From Burkholderiales bacterium (GTDB taxonomy: Bacteria; Pseudomonadota; Gammaproteobacteria; Burkholderiales; Burkholderiaceae_C): a stretch of 64,000 nucleotides of DNA. The notes under the pieces are model-generated. The model did no database searches. It saw nothing but the letters and a program-made list of their open reading frames with translations, and was not told the origin of the DNA. The number at the start of each line of letters is the position of its first letter. Position 1 is the first letter of the stretch. Below are positions 25,151 through 35,019 of the stretch, piece by piece. Position numbers and translations under genes: made by a program. The stretch spans positions 620,001 through 684,000 of the forward strand of contig JACRPO010000005.1 of NCBI GenBank assembly GCA_016223165.1, given 5' to 3'.

Positions 25151-26970
25151 TCCCGGCTCGCGCGTTTGCGATCGTGCTCCTTCAGCCAGCGCTTGCGCAG
25201 GCGGATGCTCTTGGGCGTGATCTCGACGAGCTCGTCGTCGGCGATGAACTCCACCGCGTACTCCAGGTTCAGCTCGATCGGCGGCGTGATCTTGATCGCG
25301 TCCTCCTTGCCGCTGACGCGGAAGTTGGTGAGCTGCTTCTGGCGCACGGCGTTGACGACGAGGTCGTTGTCGCGGCTGTGGATGCCGACGATCATGCCCT
25401 CGTAGACGGGGTCGCCGGGCTTCACGAACATGCGGCCGCGGTCGTCGAGCTTGCCGAGCGCGTAGGTGACGATCTCGCCGTCGTCCATGCTGATCAGCAC
25501 GCCGTTCTTGCGGCCCTCGATCTCGCCCTTGTAGGCCTCGTAGCCGTCGAAGATGTTGCTGATGAGGCCGGTGCCGCGCGTGAGGTTCATGAACTCGTTG
25601 GAGAAGCCGATGAGCCCGCGCGCCGGGATGCGGTATTCCAGCCGCACGCGCCCGCGCCCGTCCATCTCCATGTTCACGAGCTCGGCCTTGCGCTCGCCGA
25701 GCGCCTGCATCACGGCGCCCTGGTGCTGGTCCTCGACGTCGACGGTGACGAGCTCGATCGGCTCGTGGCGTTCGCCGTCGACCTCCTTGAGCACGACGCG
25801 CGGCTTGCCTACGGCCATCTCGTAGCCCTCGCGGCGCATGTTCTCGAGCAGGATGGTCAGGTGCAGCTCGCCGCGGCCGCTGACCTCGAAGATGCCGTCC
25901 TCACCGCTTTCCTTGACACGCAGCGCGACGTTGCTCTGCAGTTCCTTCTGCAGCCGGTCCCAGAGCTGCCGGCTGGTGACGAACTTGCCTTCGCGCCCGG
26001 CGAGCGGGCTCGTGTTGACGCAGAAGTTCATCGTCAGCGTCGGCTCGTCGACCTTGAGCATCGGCAGCGGCTGCGGGTTGAGCGGGTCGGTCACGGTGAC
26101 GCCGATGCCGATGCCCTCGATGCCGTTGATGAGCACGATCTCGCCCGGGCCGGCAGAGTCCGTCGGCACGCGCTCCAGGCCCTCGAAGGTGAGCACCTGG
26201 TTGATGCGGCCCTTGATGCTCGGGCCGTCCGGGCCCTCGGCCACCAGCACCTCCATGGCCGGCTTCAACGTGCCGCTGTTGATGCGGCCCACGCCGATGC
26301 GGCCGACGTAGGTGGAGTAGTCGAGCGACGAGATCTGCAGCTGCAGCGGCGCCGCCGGGTCGCCCTCGTGCGCCGGCACCTGCGTCAGGATGGTTTCGAA
26401 CAGCGGCGCCAGGTCGCTGCCCCAGGCCTCGCCGGCCTTGCCCTCCTTCAGCGAGGCCCAGCCGTTCAGGCCGGAGGCGTAGACGACCGGGAAGTCGAGC
26501 TGGTCCTCGCTCGCGCCGAGCTTGTCGAAGAGCTCGAAGGCGGCGTTGATGACGTAGTCGGGCCGCGAGCCGGGCTTGTCGACCTTGTTGACGACGACGA
26601 TGGGCTTCAAGCCGAGCGCCAGCGCCTTCCGGGTGACGAAGCGCGTCTGCGGCATCGGGCCCTCCTGGGCGTCGATGAGCAGCACGACGCCGTCGACCAT
26701 CGACAGCGCCCGTTCGACCTCGCCGCCGAAGTCGGCGTGGCCCGGGGTGTCGACGATGTTGATGTGCGTGCCCTGCCACTGCACGGCGCAGTTCTTGGCC
26801 AGGATGGTGATGCCGCGCTCGCGCTCGATGTCGTTGCTGTCCATCACGCGCTCGGCGACCTGCTGGTTCTCGCGGAAGGTGCCGCTCTGGCGCAGCAGCT
26901 GGTCCACGAGCGTGGTCTTGCCATGGTCGACGTGGGCGATGATGGCGATGTTGCGGATCGGTTGGGTCAT
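25141..26970 (-). CDS. typA: Ribosome-associated GTPase TypA/BipA
   Basis: The 609-residue translational GTPase starts [26 protein letters not shown], with the G1 loop AHVDHGKT. It continues with [11 protein letters not shown] (switch I), [14 protein letters not shown] (G3) and [15 protein letters not shown] (G4), then EF-G-like domains III and V and the BipA-specific C-terminal domain ending in [12 protein letters not shown]. It binds the 70S ribosome and assists 50S assembly at low temperature or stress. Length equals the family norm. It follows truB by 28 bp and ends the nus operon, the usual betaproteobacterial order. The 3' end carries an 11-bp tandem repeat. Confidence 0.98.
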   Translation of the reverse strand: MTQPIRNIAIIAHVDHGKTTLVDQLLRQSGTFRENQQVAERVMDSNDIERERGITILAKNCAVQWQGTHINIVDTPGHADFGGEVERALSMVDGVVLLIDAQEGPMPQTRFVTRKALALGLKPIVVVNKVDKPGSRPDYVINAAFELFDKLGASEDQLDFPVVYASGLNGWASLKEGKAGEAWGSDLAPLFETILTQVPAHEGDPAAPLQLQISSLDYSTYVGRIGVGRINSGTLKPAMEVLVAEGPDGPSIKGRINQVLTFEGLERVPTDSAGPGEIVLINGIEGIGIGVTVTDPLNPQPLPMLKVDEPTLTMNFCVNTSPLAGREGKFVTSRQLWDRLQKELQSNVALRVKESGEDGIFEVSGRGELHLTILLENMRREGYEMAVGKPRVVLKEVDGERHEPIELVTVDVEDQHQGAVMQALGERKAELVNMEMDGRGRVRLEYRIPARGLIGFSNEFMNLTRGTGLISNIFDGYEAYKGEIEGRKNGVLISMDDGEIVTYALGKLDDRGRMFVKPGDPVYEGMIVGIHSRDNDLVVNAVRQKQLTNFRVSGKEDAIKITPPIELNLEYAVEFIADDELVEITPKSIRLRKRWLKEHDRKRASREAA

Positions 26971-26998
26971 GGAGGGCGCACTGCGGTGGCGAAAGGGG

Positions 26999-27976
26999 TC
27001 AGGCCTGCGGCATGGCCGCCTGCACCTCGAGGGGACTGAGGAGGCGGTCGGCGATCAGCTCGCCCGCGGTGATGTGGGCACTGCCGAGAAAGGCGCCCGC
27101 ATGCGCATGGGCTGCACCCGCGGGCTGCGCCGGCGTCGAGGCATACACGCGCACATGCGCGGCATCGTCCAGGGCAACCCAGCGGCGCAGGCCGGTGAGG
27201 AAGCGGCCGGCCTCGTCGTCGGGCAGGCGCACGGCGGGCCAGTCGGCAAGCAGCGTGTCGGCGGGCCACAGCCGGGCCTCGCGTTCGGGCTCGGACATGG
27301 CCTGCAGTTGCGCCAGCGTGACGGCGTCATCGAGCGTGACCGGGCCGCTGGCCGTGCGCCTGAGGGCGGCCAGCGTCGCGCCACAGCCCAGTGCCGCGCC
27401 GATGTCTTCGGCGAGCGTGCGGATGTAGGTGCCCTTGGAGCAGGCGACGTCGATGATCAGCGTCGGAGCCTGCCAGCTCACGATGTGAATGCGATGGATA
27501 CACACGGCGCGCGCCGCGCGCTCCACCTCGATGCCGGCGCGCGCGTACTCGTACAACGCCCGTCCTTCGTGCTTCAGCGCGGAGTGCATCGGCGGCATCT
27601 GCGCGATGGCACCGACGAAGCGCGCGCAGGCCGCCTCGACGGCGGCGAGGTCGCAGCCGACCTCGCGGCGCTCGATCACCTCGCCCTCGCCGTCGCCGGT
27701 GCTGGTGCGCTCGCCCAGGCGCAGCGTGGCCAGGTAGCGCTTGTCGGCGTCGAGGTTGGCCTGCGAGAACTTGGTCGCCGCGCCGAAGCACAGCGGCAGC
27801 AAGCCGGTGGCGAGCGGATCGAGCGTGCCGGTGTGGCCCACCTTCTCGGCGCGCAGCAGCCCCTTCACCTTCTGCACGGCGTCGTTGCTCGTCCAGCCGA
27901 GCGGCTTGTCGAGCAGCAGCACGCCGTGCAGGGCGCGGCGCGGTTGCCTGGGCGGGCGGGGGCCGGGCGTGTTCAT
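26999..27976 (-). CDS. truB: tRNA pseudouridine(55) synthase TruB
   Basis: The 325-residue protein has [15 protein letters not shown], then [17 protein letters not shown] with the catalytic Asp53, then [30 protein letters not shown] and a C-terminal PUA-like region. It makes pseudouridine 55 in the T-loop of all elongator tRNAs. ATG 27976 overlaps the rbfA stop by 4 bp, so the pair is translationally coupled. A short Pro/Arg-rich N-terminus precedes the domain. Between the core and the C-terminus, a region with Ala/His ([13 protein letters not shown]) is unusual but in frame. Confidence 0.97.
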   Translation of the reverse strand: MNTPGPRPPRQPRRALHGVLLLDKPLGWTSNDAVQKVKGLLRAEKVGHTGTLDPLATGLLPLCFGAATKFSQANLDADKRYLATLRLGERTSTGDGEGEVIERREVGCDLAAVEAACARFVGAIAQMPPMHSALKHEGRALYEYARAGIEVERAARAVCIHRIHIVSWQAPTLIIDVACSKGTYIRTLAEDIGAALGCGATLAALRRTASGPVTLDDAVTLAQLQAMSEPEREARLWPADTLLADWPAVRLPDDEAGRFLTGLRRWVALDDAAHVRVYASTPAQPAGAAHAHAGAFLGSAHITAGELIADRLLSPLEVQAAMPQA

Positions 27977-28341
27977 TCGTCCTTGGCGCGCACGGCGTTG
28001 GCCTTGGCGATGAGCACGGAGAGGTCGGCTGCGCGCTCGGTGGTGCGGTCGAAGTGGAAGTGCAGCGTCGGCACGGTGTGGATGGCCAGGCGCTTGAACA
28101 GGCCGTTGCGCAGGTAGCCGGCGGCCTCGTTGAGCGCCGCCTCGCTCTCGGCGGCATCGCCGACGAGGACCGAGAAGTAGATCTGCGCGTGCGCGTAGTC
28201 GGGCGAGACGTTCACGCTGTTGACCGTGACCATGCCGACGCGCGGGTCCTTCAGCTCGCGGATGAGCTCGGCCACGTCGCGCTGGATCTGGTCGGCGACG
28301 CGGAAGCTGCGGTTGGGCACGTTCGACTTCTTGTGGCGCAT
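27973..28341 (-). CDS. rbfA: 30S ribosome-binding factor RbfA
   Basis: The 122-residue KH-fold protein has [27 protein letters not shown] at the N-terminus and [23 protein letters not shown] towards the end, the RbfA pattern and size. It binds the 30S subunit and helps 16S rRNA maturation, particularly at low temperature. The ATG at 28341 lies 91 bp after infB; a strong hairpin stands in that gap. Its stop overlaps the truB start (ATGA). Confidence 0.97.
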   Translation of the reverse strand: MRHKKSNVPNRSFRVADQIQRDVAELIRELKDPRVGMVTVNSVNVSPDYAHAQIYFSVLVGDAAESEAALNEAAGYLRNGLFKRLAIHTVPTLHFHFDRTTERAADLSVLIAKANAVRAKDE

Positions 28342-28378
28342 GGTGAGGACTCCGGGACTGGATCGCGCTGGGGCGTCC

Positions 28379-28413
28379 CAAACAACGAGGCCCCGTCTTC
28401 CGACGGGGCCTCG
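28379..28413 (-). terminator. Perfect 12-bp hairpin between infB and rbfA
   Basis: CGAGGCCCCGTC (28386-28397) and GACGGGGCCTCG (28402-28413) are perfectly complementary around a four-base loop. On the minus strand the hairpin is followed by TTGTTTGG, an imperfect U-tract. It begins 20 bp after the infB stop and could act as a partial terminator or an mRNA stabiliser within the operon. Confidence 0.65.
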
Positions 28414-28432
28414 CCAGTTGCGAGCAGCGCCG

Positions 28433-31372
28433 TCAGAGGGTTCGGGCGACTTCCTTGACTTCGAAGAACTCCAGCTGGTCGCCTTCCTTGATGTCGTTGA
28501 AGTTCTTGAGCTTGATACCGCACTCGAAGCCTTCCTTGACCTCGCGCACGTCGTCCTTCATCCGCTTGAGCGACTCCAACTCGCCCGTATAGACCACCAC
28601 GTTGTCGCGCAGCAGGCGGAAACGCGCGTTGCGGGTGACCTGCCCCGCGGTGACCATGCAACCTGCCACCGTGCCGATCTTGCTGGCCACGAAGACGGTG
28701 CGGATCTCGGCCGTGCCGATGACTTCTTCCTTCTGCTCGGGCGCCAGCATGCCGCCCATCGCCGCCTTGATCTCGTCGACGGCGTCGTAGATGATGTTGT
28801 AGTATTTGACGTCGACGCCGTTGCCCTCGGCGAGCTTGCGCGCCCCCGCATCGGCACGCACGTTGAAGCCGATGATGACGGCCTTGCTCGCGATGGCGAG
28901 GTTGACGTCGCTCTCGCTGATGCCGCCCACCGCGGCGTGCACGACCTGCACCTTGACCTCGGGCGTGGAGAGCTTGAGCAGGCTTTGCGCCAGCGCTTCC
29001 TGCGAGCCCTGCACGTCGGCCTTGATGATGAGCGACAGGGTCTGCGTGCCCTCGCCCAGCTGCTCGAACATGTTCTCGAGCTTGGCCGCCTGTTGCTTGG
29101 CCAGCTTGACGTCGCGGTACTTGCCCTGGCGGAAGGTGGCGATCTCGCGCGCCCGGCGTTCGTCGGTCAGTACCATGAACTCGTCGCCGGCGGCGGGTAC
29201 CTCGGTCAGGCCCTGGATCTCCACCGGCATGCTCGGCCCCGCTTCCTCGGTGGCCTCGCCGTCCTCGTCGAGCATGGCGCGCACGCGGCCGAAGCTCGAG
29301 CCGGCGAGCACCACGTCGCCCTTCTTCAGCATGCCGCTCTGCACGAGCACGGTGGCCACCGGGCCGCGGCCCTTGTCGAGGCGGGCTTCGATGACGAGGC
29401 CCTTGGCGGCGGCTTCGGTCGGCGCTGTGAGCTCCAGCACCTCGGCCTGCAGCAGCACCTGCTCGAGCAGCGCATCGACGCCCTGGCCGGTCTTGGCCGA
29501 CACGGGCACGAACGGCGAGTCGCCGCCGAAGTCCTCGGGCACCACGCCTTCGGCGACGAGCTCGCTCTTGACGCGCTCGACGTTGGCCTCGGGCTTGTCG
29601 ATCTTGTTCATCGCCACGACGATGGGCACCTTGGCCGCCTTGGCGTGGTGGATGGCCTCCTTGGTCTGCGGCATCACGCCGTCGTCGGCGGCGACGACCA
29701 GGATGACGATGTCGGTGGCCTTGGCGCCACGCGCACGCATCGCCGTGAAGGCCTCGTGGCCCGGCGTATCGAGGAAGGTGATGGTGCCGCGCGGCGTGTC
29801 GACGTGGTAGGCGCCGATGTGCTGCGTGATGCCGCCGGCCTCGCCGGCGGCGACGCGCGCCCGGCGGATGAAGTCGAGCAGCGAGGTCTTGCCGTGGTCG
29901 ACGTGGCCCATGACGGTGACCACCGGCGGCCGCGGCAGCGCCTCGGCGGCGTCGGCCGCCGCGGTCTCCTCCTCGGTGAAGGCCTCGGGATCGTCGAGCT
30001 TGGCGGCCAGCGCCTTGTGGCCCATCTCCTCGACGAGGATCATGGCCGTCTCCTGGTCGAGCTGCTGGTTGATGGTGACCATCTGGCCGAGCTTCATCAG
30101 CCGCTTGATCACCTCGCTCGCCTTGACGCTCATCTTGTGCGCGAGGTCGGCCACCGAGATGGTCTCGGGCACGTGCACCTCCTGCACCTGCATCTCCGCC
30201 GGGGCCACGAAGCCGCCCTGCCCGGCGTCGCCGCGGTCGCCGCCGCGGCGCGAGCTGCCGCGCGGGGCGCGCCAGCCGGCGCGGCCGCCGCTCGTGTCGC
30301 CGCGCGTCTTGAGGGCGGCGCGCTTCTTGGCCGCGTCGTCGGCCCAGCTCGAGCTGAGCTTCTCGCTCTTGACCTGCTTCTTGTCGCCGGGCTTGGCGGC
30401 AGCGCCGGCCGACGCGGGCGCGCCGGGGGCGGACTTGGGCTTGTGGATCGTGCCCTTGATCGCTTCCTTGCCCGCCGTCGCCGACTCGGGCTTGGCCTCC
30501 TCGGCCTTCTTGGCCACGAGGGTCTTCTTCGGCGCGTTCATCATCGCGCGGATGGCCGCCGCCTCGGCCTCGGAGGCCTTGCGCCGGCGCTCGAGGTCGG
30601 CCTGCTTGGCCTGCTCCTCGGCGGCCTTGTCGGCCGCCTTCACGACGCGCAGCACGGGTTTGGGAGCCTCGGTGGGCGCGGGCGCCGGTGCGGGTTCGGC
30701 GGCCTTCCTGGCCGCTTCGGCCTCGGCCGCCGCCGCAGCGGCTGCCGCCGCGGCCTTGCTGCCCTTGGCGGTCTTGGCGGCCTTGGGCGCCGGCGCGGCG
30801 GCCGCAGCCTCGGCGGCGGCCTTGGCCGCGGCCTGCGCCGCTTCGGCCTCGGCGGCGGCGCGCGCGGCGGCCTCGGCGGCGGCCTTCTCGGCCGCTTCGC
30901 GCGTGGCGCGCTCGGCCTCCTCGCGTTCCTCCCGCACACGGCGCTGCTCGGCGAGCTCTTCCTCCTGGCGGCGGATGGCGTCGGCCTCGATGCGCGCCTC
31001 TTCCTGGCGGCGCTGCAGGTCGAGCTCCTCGGCGCTCGGGCCCGTCGGCTCTTCGACGGCGGGGGCATCGTCGCGCTTGACGAAGACGCGCTTCTTGCGC
31101 ACCTCGACCTGGATGGTGCGGGCGCGGCCGCTCGAATCGGCCTGCTTGATATCGGTGCTGGTCTTGCGCGTCAGCGTGATCTTCTTGCGCTCGGCGGCCG
31201 CGGCCGTGCCGTGCGAGCTGCGCAGGTACTCGAGCAGGCGCTCCTTGTCGGCTTCGGTGAGCGCGTCGTCGGGCGAGTTCTTGCCCACGCCGGCCGACTG
31301 CAGCTGTTCGAGCAGCGCGGTAGGCTGCCGATTGAGCTGCGCGGCAAGCTGGGCGACGGTGGTCACAGCCAT
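28433..31372 (-). CDS. infB: Translation initiation factor IF-2
   Basis: The 979-residue protein starts with the IF2-N domain ([24 protein letters not shown]). It has a long charged, Ala/Glu/Lys-rich linker with coiled-coil character (about residues 100-400), a second N2-type segment ([25 protein letters not shown]) and the GTPase domain with GHVDHGKT near residue 489, DTPGHEAF and NKIDKPEA. The beta-barrel, alpha/beta and fMet-tRNA-binding C2 domains follow. It places fMet-tRNA in the 30S P site and promotes subunit joining. It lies 96 bp after nusA in the standard nus operon order. Confidence 0.99.
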   Translation of the reverse strand: MAVTTVAQLAAQLNRQPTALLEQLQSAGVGKNSPDDALTEADKERLLEYLRSSHGTAAAAERKKITLTRKTSTDIKQADSSGRARTIQVEVRKKRVFVKRDDAPAVEEPTGPSAEELDLQRRQEEARIEADAIRRQEEELAEQRRVREEREEAERATREAAEKAAAEAAARAAAEAEAAQAAAKAAAEAAAAAPAPKAAKTAKGSKAAAAAAAAAAEAEAARKAAEPAPAPAPTEAPKPVLRVVKAADKAAEEQAKQADLERRRKASEAEAAAIRAMMNAPKKTLVAKKAEEAKPESATAGKEAIKGTIHKPKSAPGAPASAGAAAKPGDKKQVKSEKLSSSWADDAAKKRAALKTRGDTSGGRAGWRAPRGSSRRGGDRGDAGQGGFVAPAEMQVQEVHVPETISVADLAHKMSVKASEVIKRLMKLGQMVTINQQLDQETAMILVEEMGHKALAAKLDDPEAFTEEETAAADAAEALPRPPVVTVMGHVDHGKTSLLDFIRRARVAAGEAGGITQHIGAYHVDTPRGTITFLDTPGHEAFTAMRARGAKATDIVILVVAADDGVMPQTKEAIHHAKAAKVPIVVAMNKIDKPEANVERVKSELVAEGVVPEDFGGDSPFVPVSAKTGQGVDALLEQVLLQAEVLELTAPTEAAAKGLVIEARLDKGRGPVATVLVQSGMLKKGDVVLAGSSFGRVRAMLDEDGEATEEAGPSMPVEIQGLTEVPAAGDEFMVLTDERRAREIATFRQGKYRDVKLAKQQAAKLENMFEQLGEGTQTLSLIIKADVQGSQEALAQSLLKLSTPEVKVQVVHAAVGGISESDVNLAIASKAVIIGFNVRADAGARKLAEGNGVDVKYYNIIYDAVDEIKAAMGGMLAPEQKEEVIGTAEIRTVFVASKIGTVAGCMVTAGQVTRNARFRLLRDNVVVYTGELESLKRMKDDVREVKEGFECGIKLKNFNDIKEGDQLEFFEVKEVARTL

Positions 31373-31468
31373 GGGTCAGGGTTTCCTGCGGTGGGCTATC
31401 GGGCTTCTTCGGATCGGGGCGGGCGGCGCTTCGGCGTCTCGGACGAGTCGGTCAGGGCTGGGTCGGGC

Positions 31469-32959
31469 TCAGGCGGTGAACCAGTGCTCGCGCGCCTTCA
31501 TGATGAGCGTCTTCGCGCGCTCGTCGTCCATGCCGGTCATCTCGGTCAGTTCGTCGACGGCGAGGTCGGCGAGGTCGTCGCGCTTGTGCACGCCGGCGCC
31601 GGCCAGCCTGGCGATGAGGTCGGGCGTCAGGCCCTTGCCGTCGACCTCCAGGTCGCGCAGGTCCTGCGAGACCTCCTCGACCTTCTCTTCCTTCTCGATC
31701 TCCATCGTCAGCAGTGCGTCCTTGGCGCGCGTGCGCAGCTCCTGCACGGTGTCCTCGTCGAACGACTCGATCTCGAGCATCTCGGTGAGCGGCACGTAGG
31801 CCACCTCCTCGAGGCTCGTGAAGCCCTCGGCGATGAGGATGTCGGCGACTTCCTCGTCGACGTCGAGCTTGTCGACGAAGAGCTTGCGTACCGACTCGCT
31901 CTCGTTGGCCTGCTTGGCCTGCGATTCCTCGGCCGTCATGATGTTGATGCGCCAGCCGGTCAGGTCGGAGGCCAGGCGCACGTTCTGGCCGCCGCGGCCG
32001 ATGGCGATGGCGAGGTTCTCCTCGTCGACCACGACGTCCATCGCGTGCCGCTCCTCGTCGACGACGATCGAGGCGACGTTGGCCGGCGCCAGCGCACCGA
32101 TGACGAACTGCGCCGGGTCCTCGGACCACAGCACGATGTCGACGCGCTCGCCGGCGAGCTCGTTGGTGACGGCGTTGACGCGCGAGCCGCGCACGCCGAC
32201 ACAGGTGCCGATCGGGTCGACGCGGCGGTCGTGCGAGACGACCGCGATCTTGGCGCGGCTGCCGGGGTCGCGCGCGCAGCTCTTGATCTCGAGCAGCCCC
32301 TGCTCGATCTCGGGTACCTCCTGCGCGAACAGCTCGACCATGAAGGGCGGCGCGCTGCGCGAGAGCATGATCTGCGCGCCGCGCTGCGTCGGGTCGATGC
32401 CGGTGATGACGGCACGCACGCGGTCGCCGCTGCGCAGGTTCTCCTTCGGGATCATCTCGCTGCGCTTCAGGCGCCCTTCGACGCGGCCGCTCTCGACGAT
32501 GATGTCGCCCTTGTCCAGGCGCTTGACCGTGCCGACGAAGATCTTCTCGCCGCGCGAGAGGAAATCGGAGAGCAACTGCTCGCGCTCGGCGTCACGGATC
32601 TTCTGCAGGATCACCTGCTTGGCCGCCTGCGCGCCGATGCGGCCGATCGGCACCGACTCGACGGCCTCCTCGATGTAGTCGCCCTCCTCGATGTCGGCGA
32701 TGCGGTCCCGGGCGTCGGAAAGCATCTCCTCGGCATCCGCGTTCTGCAGGCCGGCGGCGTCGGGCACGACGAGCCAGCGGCGGAAGGTCTCGTAGTTGCC
32801 GGTGTCGCGGTCGACGGCGACGCGGATGTCGACCTCGCCGCCGTGCAGCTTCTTGGTCGCCTGGGCGAGCGCCGCCTCGACGGCGCCGAAGACGACGTCG
32901 CGATCGACCGTCTTCTCGCGCGAGATCGCATCCACCAGCATCAGCATTTCGCGATTCAT
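31469..32959 (-). CDS. nusA: Transcription termination/antitermination protein NusA
   Basis: The 496-residue protein begins [28 protein letters not shown] (the RNA polymerase-binding N-terminal domain). It continues with an S1 domain ([20 protein letters not shown]), KH1 and KH2 ([40 protein letters not shown]) and two C-terminal acidic repeats ending near EHWFTA. It modulates pausing, intrinsic termination and antitermination. The ATG overlaps the rimP stop by 4 bp. Because it acts on hairpin-dependent termination, the leader terminator upstream of rimP is a plausible target for feedback control. Confidence 0.99.
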   Translation of the reverse strand: MNREMLMLVDAISREKTVDRDVVFGAVEAALAQATKKLHGGEVDIRVAVDRDTGNYETFRRWLVVPDAAGLQNADAEEMLSDARDRIADIEEGDYIEEAVESVPIGRIGAQAAKQVILQKIRDAEREQLLSDFLSRGEKIFVGTVKRLDKGDIIVESGRVEGRLKRSEMIPKENLRSGDRVRAVITGIDPTQRGAQIMLSRSAPPFMVELFAQEVPEIEQGLLEIKSCARDPGSRAKIAVVSHDRRVDPIGTCVGVRGSRVNAVTNELAGERVDIVLWSEDPAQFVIGALAPANVASIVVDEERHAMDVVVDEENLAIAIGRGGQNVRLASDLTGWRINIMTAEESQAKQANESESVRKLFVDKLDVDEEVADILIAEGFTSLEEVAYVPLTEMLEIESFDEDTVQELRTRAKDALLTMEIEKEEKVEEVSQDLRDLEVDGKGLTPDLIARLAGAGVHKRDDLADLAVDELTEMTGMDDERAKTLIMKAREHWFTA

Positions 32960-33762
32960 CGATTTCTGCCTTCTTCGTTCTCTTGGGTCGATGTGGCCGG
33001 GCCACCTGACTCCACCTCCCCGGCGGGCGACGGCGGCATGGCCATCGCCTGGGGACCTTGCTGCCCAGGGCTCTTCGAGCCCGGGTCGGTTCTGCCCTTC
33101 CTGCCCTTGAAGTCCAGCACCGGCACCAACCGTGCCTCGCGCACTTCGTCGAGCGCGAACGAAAGCACCTGGGCGGTCTTGCCGTCCTCGAAGGTAATCT
33201 GCCAGCCCGCCCGCCCATGGCCCAGCGGGCCCTGGTAATGCTTGCGTCCCTGGAAGGGCTGCTTCAGCGTCAGGCTGACGGCCTGGCCGGCGAAGCGCTG
33301 GTAGTCGGCTTCGCTGCGCAGCGGGCGGTCCAGTCCGGGCGACGAGACCTCGAGGCGCGCGTAGTCGACGCCGTCGACTTCGAGCGCGTATTGCAGCTGG
33401 CGCGTCACGGCCTCGCAATCCTCGACGGTGACCGCTTCGCCGGGCGCACCGTAGACGTGGCCGGGGCGGCGGTCGATGGTGACGCGCAGGAGGCCCCGCA
33501 ACGCCCGCTCGACCTCGACGAGCTCGTAGTGCAGGCCCTCGACCGTGGCACGCACGGCGGCACGCCAGTCGCCGGTGCCCTCGAAAGGCGAAGCGGCTGG
33601 CGCGCGCACATGGGCCGGCTCGGCACGGGCGGGCGCAGGCAGGCGCCGGCCGGCCGGCTTGCCGCCGCCCGCACTCATGCGCCTGGCGCCCGCGGTGCCC
33701 GCGCCGCCCGCAGCACCGCCAGCGCGCTTCTTCCGCGCTCCGCCCGTGGCCTTCAAGCCCAT
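32956..33762 (-). CDS. rimP: Ribosome maturation factor RimP
   Basis: The conserved core from [16 protein letters not shown] through [24 protein letters not shown] to the C-terminal Sm-like domain ([29 protein letters not shown]) identifies RimP, which helps assemble the 30S subunit. At 268 residues it is much longer than the usual 150-200. The first 80 residues are Gly/Ala/Lys-rich low complexity and about 40 extra residues follow the core. ATG 33678 would remove 28 of the N-terminal residues, and neither start has a strong ribosome-binding site. It is the first gene of the nus operon, coupled to nusA by overlap. Confidence 0.94.
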   Translation of the reverse strand: MGLKATGGARKKRAGGAAGGAGTAGARRMSAGGGKPAGRRLPAPARAEPAHVRAPAASPFEGTGDWRAAVRATVEGLHYELVEVERALRGLLRVTIDRRPGHVYGAPGEAVTVEDCEAVTRQLQYALEVDGVDYARLEVSSPGLDRPLRSEADYQRFAGQAVSLTLKQPFQGRKHYQGPLGHGRAGWQITFEDGKTAQVLSFALDEVREARLVPVLDFKGRKGRTDPGSKSPGQQGPQAMAMPPSPAGEVESGGPATSTQENEEGRNR

Positions 33763-33798
33763 CAAATTCGTTGCCCGTCCTGGCTTTGCCCGTCGTTC

Positions 33799-33848
33799 CG
33801 GGCCCCCGGCACGTCTGTGCCGGGGCCCCGGGGTAACCCCCGGGTCTG
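33799..33848 (-). other. G+C-rich hairpins in the nus-operon leader
   Basis: On the minus strand, GGGGCCCCGGCAC and GTGCCGGGGGCCC (plus 33799-33829) form a long stem with a four-base loop, and CCCGGGGGTTACCCCGGGG (plus 33826-33844) can form a competing hairpin. They lie within 90 nt of the rimP start and could influence its translation. No U-tract follows, so they are not terminators. Confidence 0.5.
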
Positions 33849-33975
33849 CGCCGCTGCGCGGCGGTGTCGCGCAGCGTCTCGGAAGCGGGCCCGCCCTGCC
33901 AGGCAGTGACGAACCCGTCAGTGCCCACAAGGATCCCAGCGCCCGTGCAACGAAAGCTGCGCAAACCGGTCGAGC

Positions 33976-34004
33976 AAAAAAAATGGGCTGGAAGATCCCG
34001 CCCA
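33976..34004 (-). terminator. Intrinsic terminator (attenuator) in the nus-operon leader
   Basis: On the minus strand TGGGC and GCCCA form the outer stem and GGA/TCC the inner stem around a TCT loop, directly followed by eight T (plus-strand A8 at 33976-33983). It begins only about 18 nt after the predicted transcription start and 214 bp upstream of rimP. No gene lies between promoter and hairpin, so it can only attenuate the operon. Confidence 0.7.
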
Positions 34005-34028
34005 CGCAGCACAACCCGGAAAAGGGGC

Positions 34029-34057
34029 ATTATAGCCCTCCCCCGGAGGCCGGGCAA
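34029..34057 (-). promoter_or_regulatory. Sigma-70 promoter of the rimP-nusA-infB operon
   Basis: On the minus strand TTGCCC (plus 34052-34057) and a perfect TATAAT (plus 34029-34034) are 17 bp apart. Predicted start is near 34022, giving a leader of about 260 nt to rimP that contains the A8/T8 terminator. It is the best consensus promoter in the window. fabI diverges 62 bp away, so the two promoter regions overlap. Confidence 0.7.
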
Positions 34058-34119
34058 TATCCAGGCAACGTGCGTGCCAGAATCGCGCCCTCACTGAAAC
34101 CTACGAGGGGACTTCGGCC

Positions 34120-34914
34120 ATGGGCTTTCTCGCCGGCAAGCGGCTGCTGATCACGGGCGTGCTCTCCAACCGCTCCATCGCCTACGGCATTGCCCGGGCC
34201 TGCCGCCGCGAGGGCGCCGAACTCGCCTTCAGCTACGTCGGCGAGCGCTTCAGGGACCGCATCACCGACTTCGCGCGCGAGTTCGACTCGGCGCTGGTCT
34301 TCGACTGCGATGTGGGCGACGACGCGCAGATCGCCCGCCTGTTCGAGGACCTCGGCCGCGCCTGGCCGCAGTTCGACGGCTTCGTGCACTCGATCGGCTT
34401 CGCGCCGCGCGAGGCGATCGCCGGCGACTTCCTCGACGGGTTCACGCGCGAGAACTTCCGCATCGCGCACGACATCTCGGCCTACAGCTTCCCGGCGCTG
34501 GCCAAGGCGGCCCTGCCGCTGCTGCGCCCCGGCGCGGCGCTGCTGACCCTGACCTACTTGGGCGCGCTGCGTGCCGTGCCGAACTACAACACGATGGGCC
34601 TGGCCAAGGCCTCGCTGGAGGCGAGCGTGCGCTACCTGGCCGCCGCGCTCGGCAAGAAGGGCGTGCGCGTGAACGGCATCTCCGCCGGCCCCATCAAGAC
34701 GCTGGCGGCCTCGGGCATCAAGGACTTCGGCAAGCTGCTGAGCGGCGTCGCCCAGGCCTCGCCCCTGCAGCGCAACGTCACGATCGACGACGTCGGCAAC
34801 GTCGCCGCCTTCCTGCTGTCGGACCTCGCCGCCGGCGTCACCGCCGAGATCACCTACGTCGACGGCGGCTACAGCCAGGCGGTGGGCGGCGTCGACCTCG
34901 GCGAGGTCGGCTGA
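34120..34914 (+). CDS. fabI: Enoyl-[acyl-carrier-protein] reductase (NADH) FabI
   Basis: This 264-residue short-chain dehydrogenase-like enzyme starts [25 protein letters not shown], the FabI NAD-binding start with its unusual GVxSNxSIAxG loop. The active-site pattern Y146, Y156-N-T-M-G-L-A-K163 has the same numbering as in E. coli FabI. It catalyses the last reduction step of fatty acid elongation and is the triclosan target type. AGGGGA lies 9 bases before the ATG. It is divergent from the nus operon and apparently monocistronic. Confidence 0.97.
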   Translation: MGFLAGKRLLITGVLSNRSIAYGIARACRREGAELAFSYVGERFRDRITDFAREFDSALVFDCDVGDDAQIARLFEDLGRAWPQFDGFVHSIGFAPREAIAGDFLDGFTRENFRIAHDISAYSFPALAKAALPLLRPGAALLTLTYLGALRAVPNYNTMGLAKASLEASVRYLAAALGKKGVRVNGISAGPIKTLAASGIKDFGKLLSGVAQASPLQRNVTIDDVGNVAAFLLSDLAAGVTAEITYVDGGYSQAVGGVDLGEVG

Positions 34915-35019
34915 GGGCCTCGCGACCCTTGCCCCCCTCGCGGACGCGCGCGAGCCCTCGTGGCCTCGTGCGGGCCGGCGCGCAGGCCGCCGGCCGCGCG
35001 CGCCTCGCAGCCCGCCCGC

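Noticed and set aside
28220..33238. A 1672-codon plus-strand open frame opposite infB and nusA
   Set aside because: Low-complexity Leu/Gly/Arg/Val translation with no family resemblance, antisense to two essential genes. Shadow frame.
33799..33848. G+C hairpins before rimP as a riboswitch
   Set aside because: No known aptamer pattern is recognisable; simple stems only.
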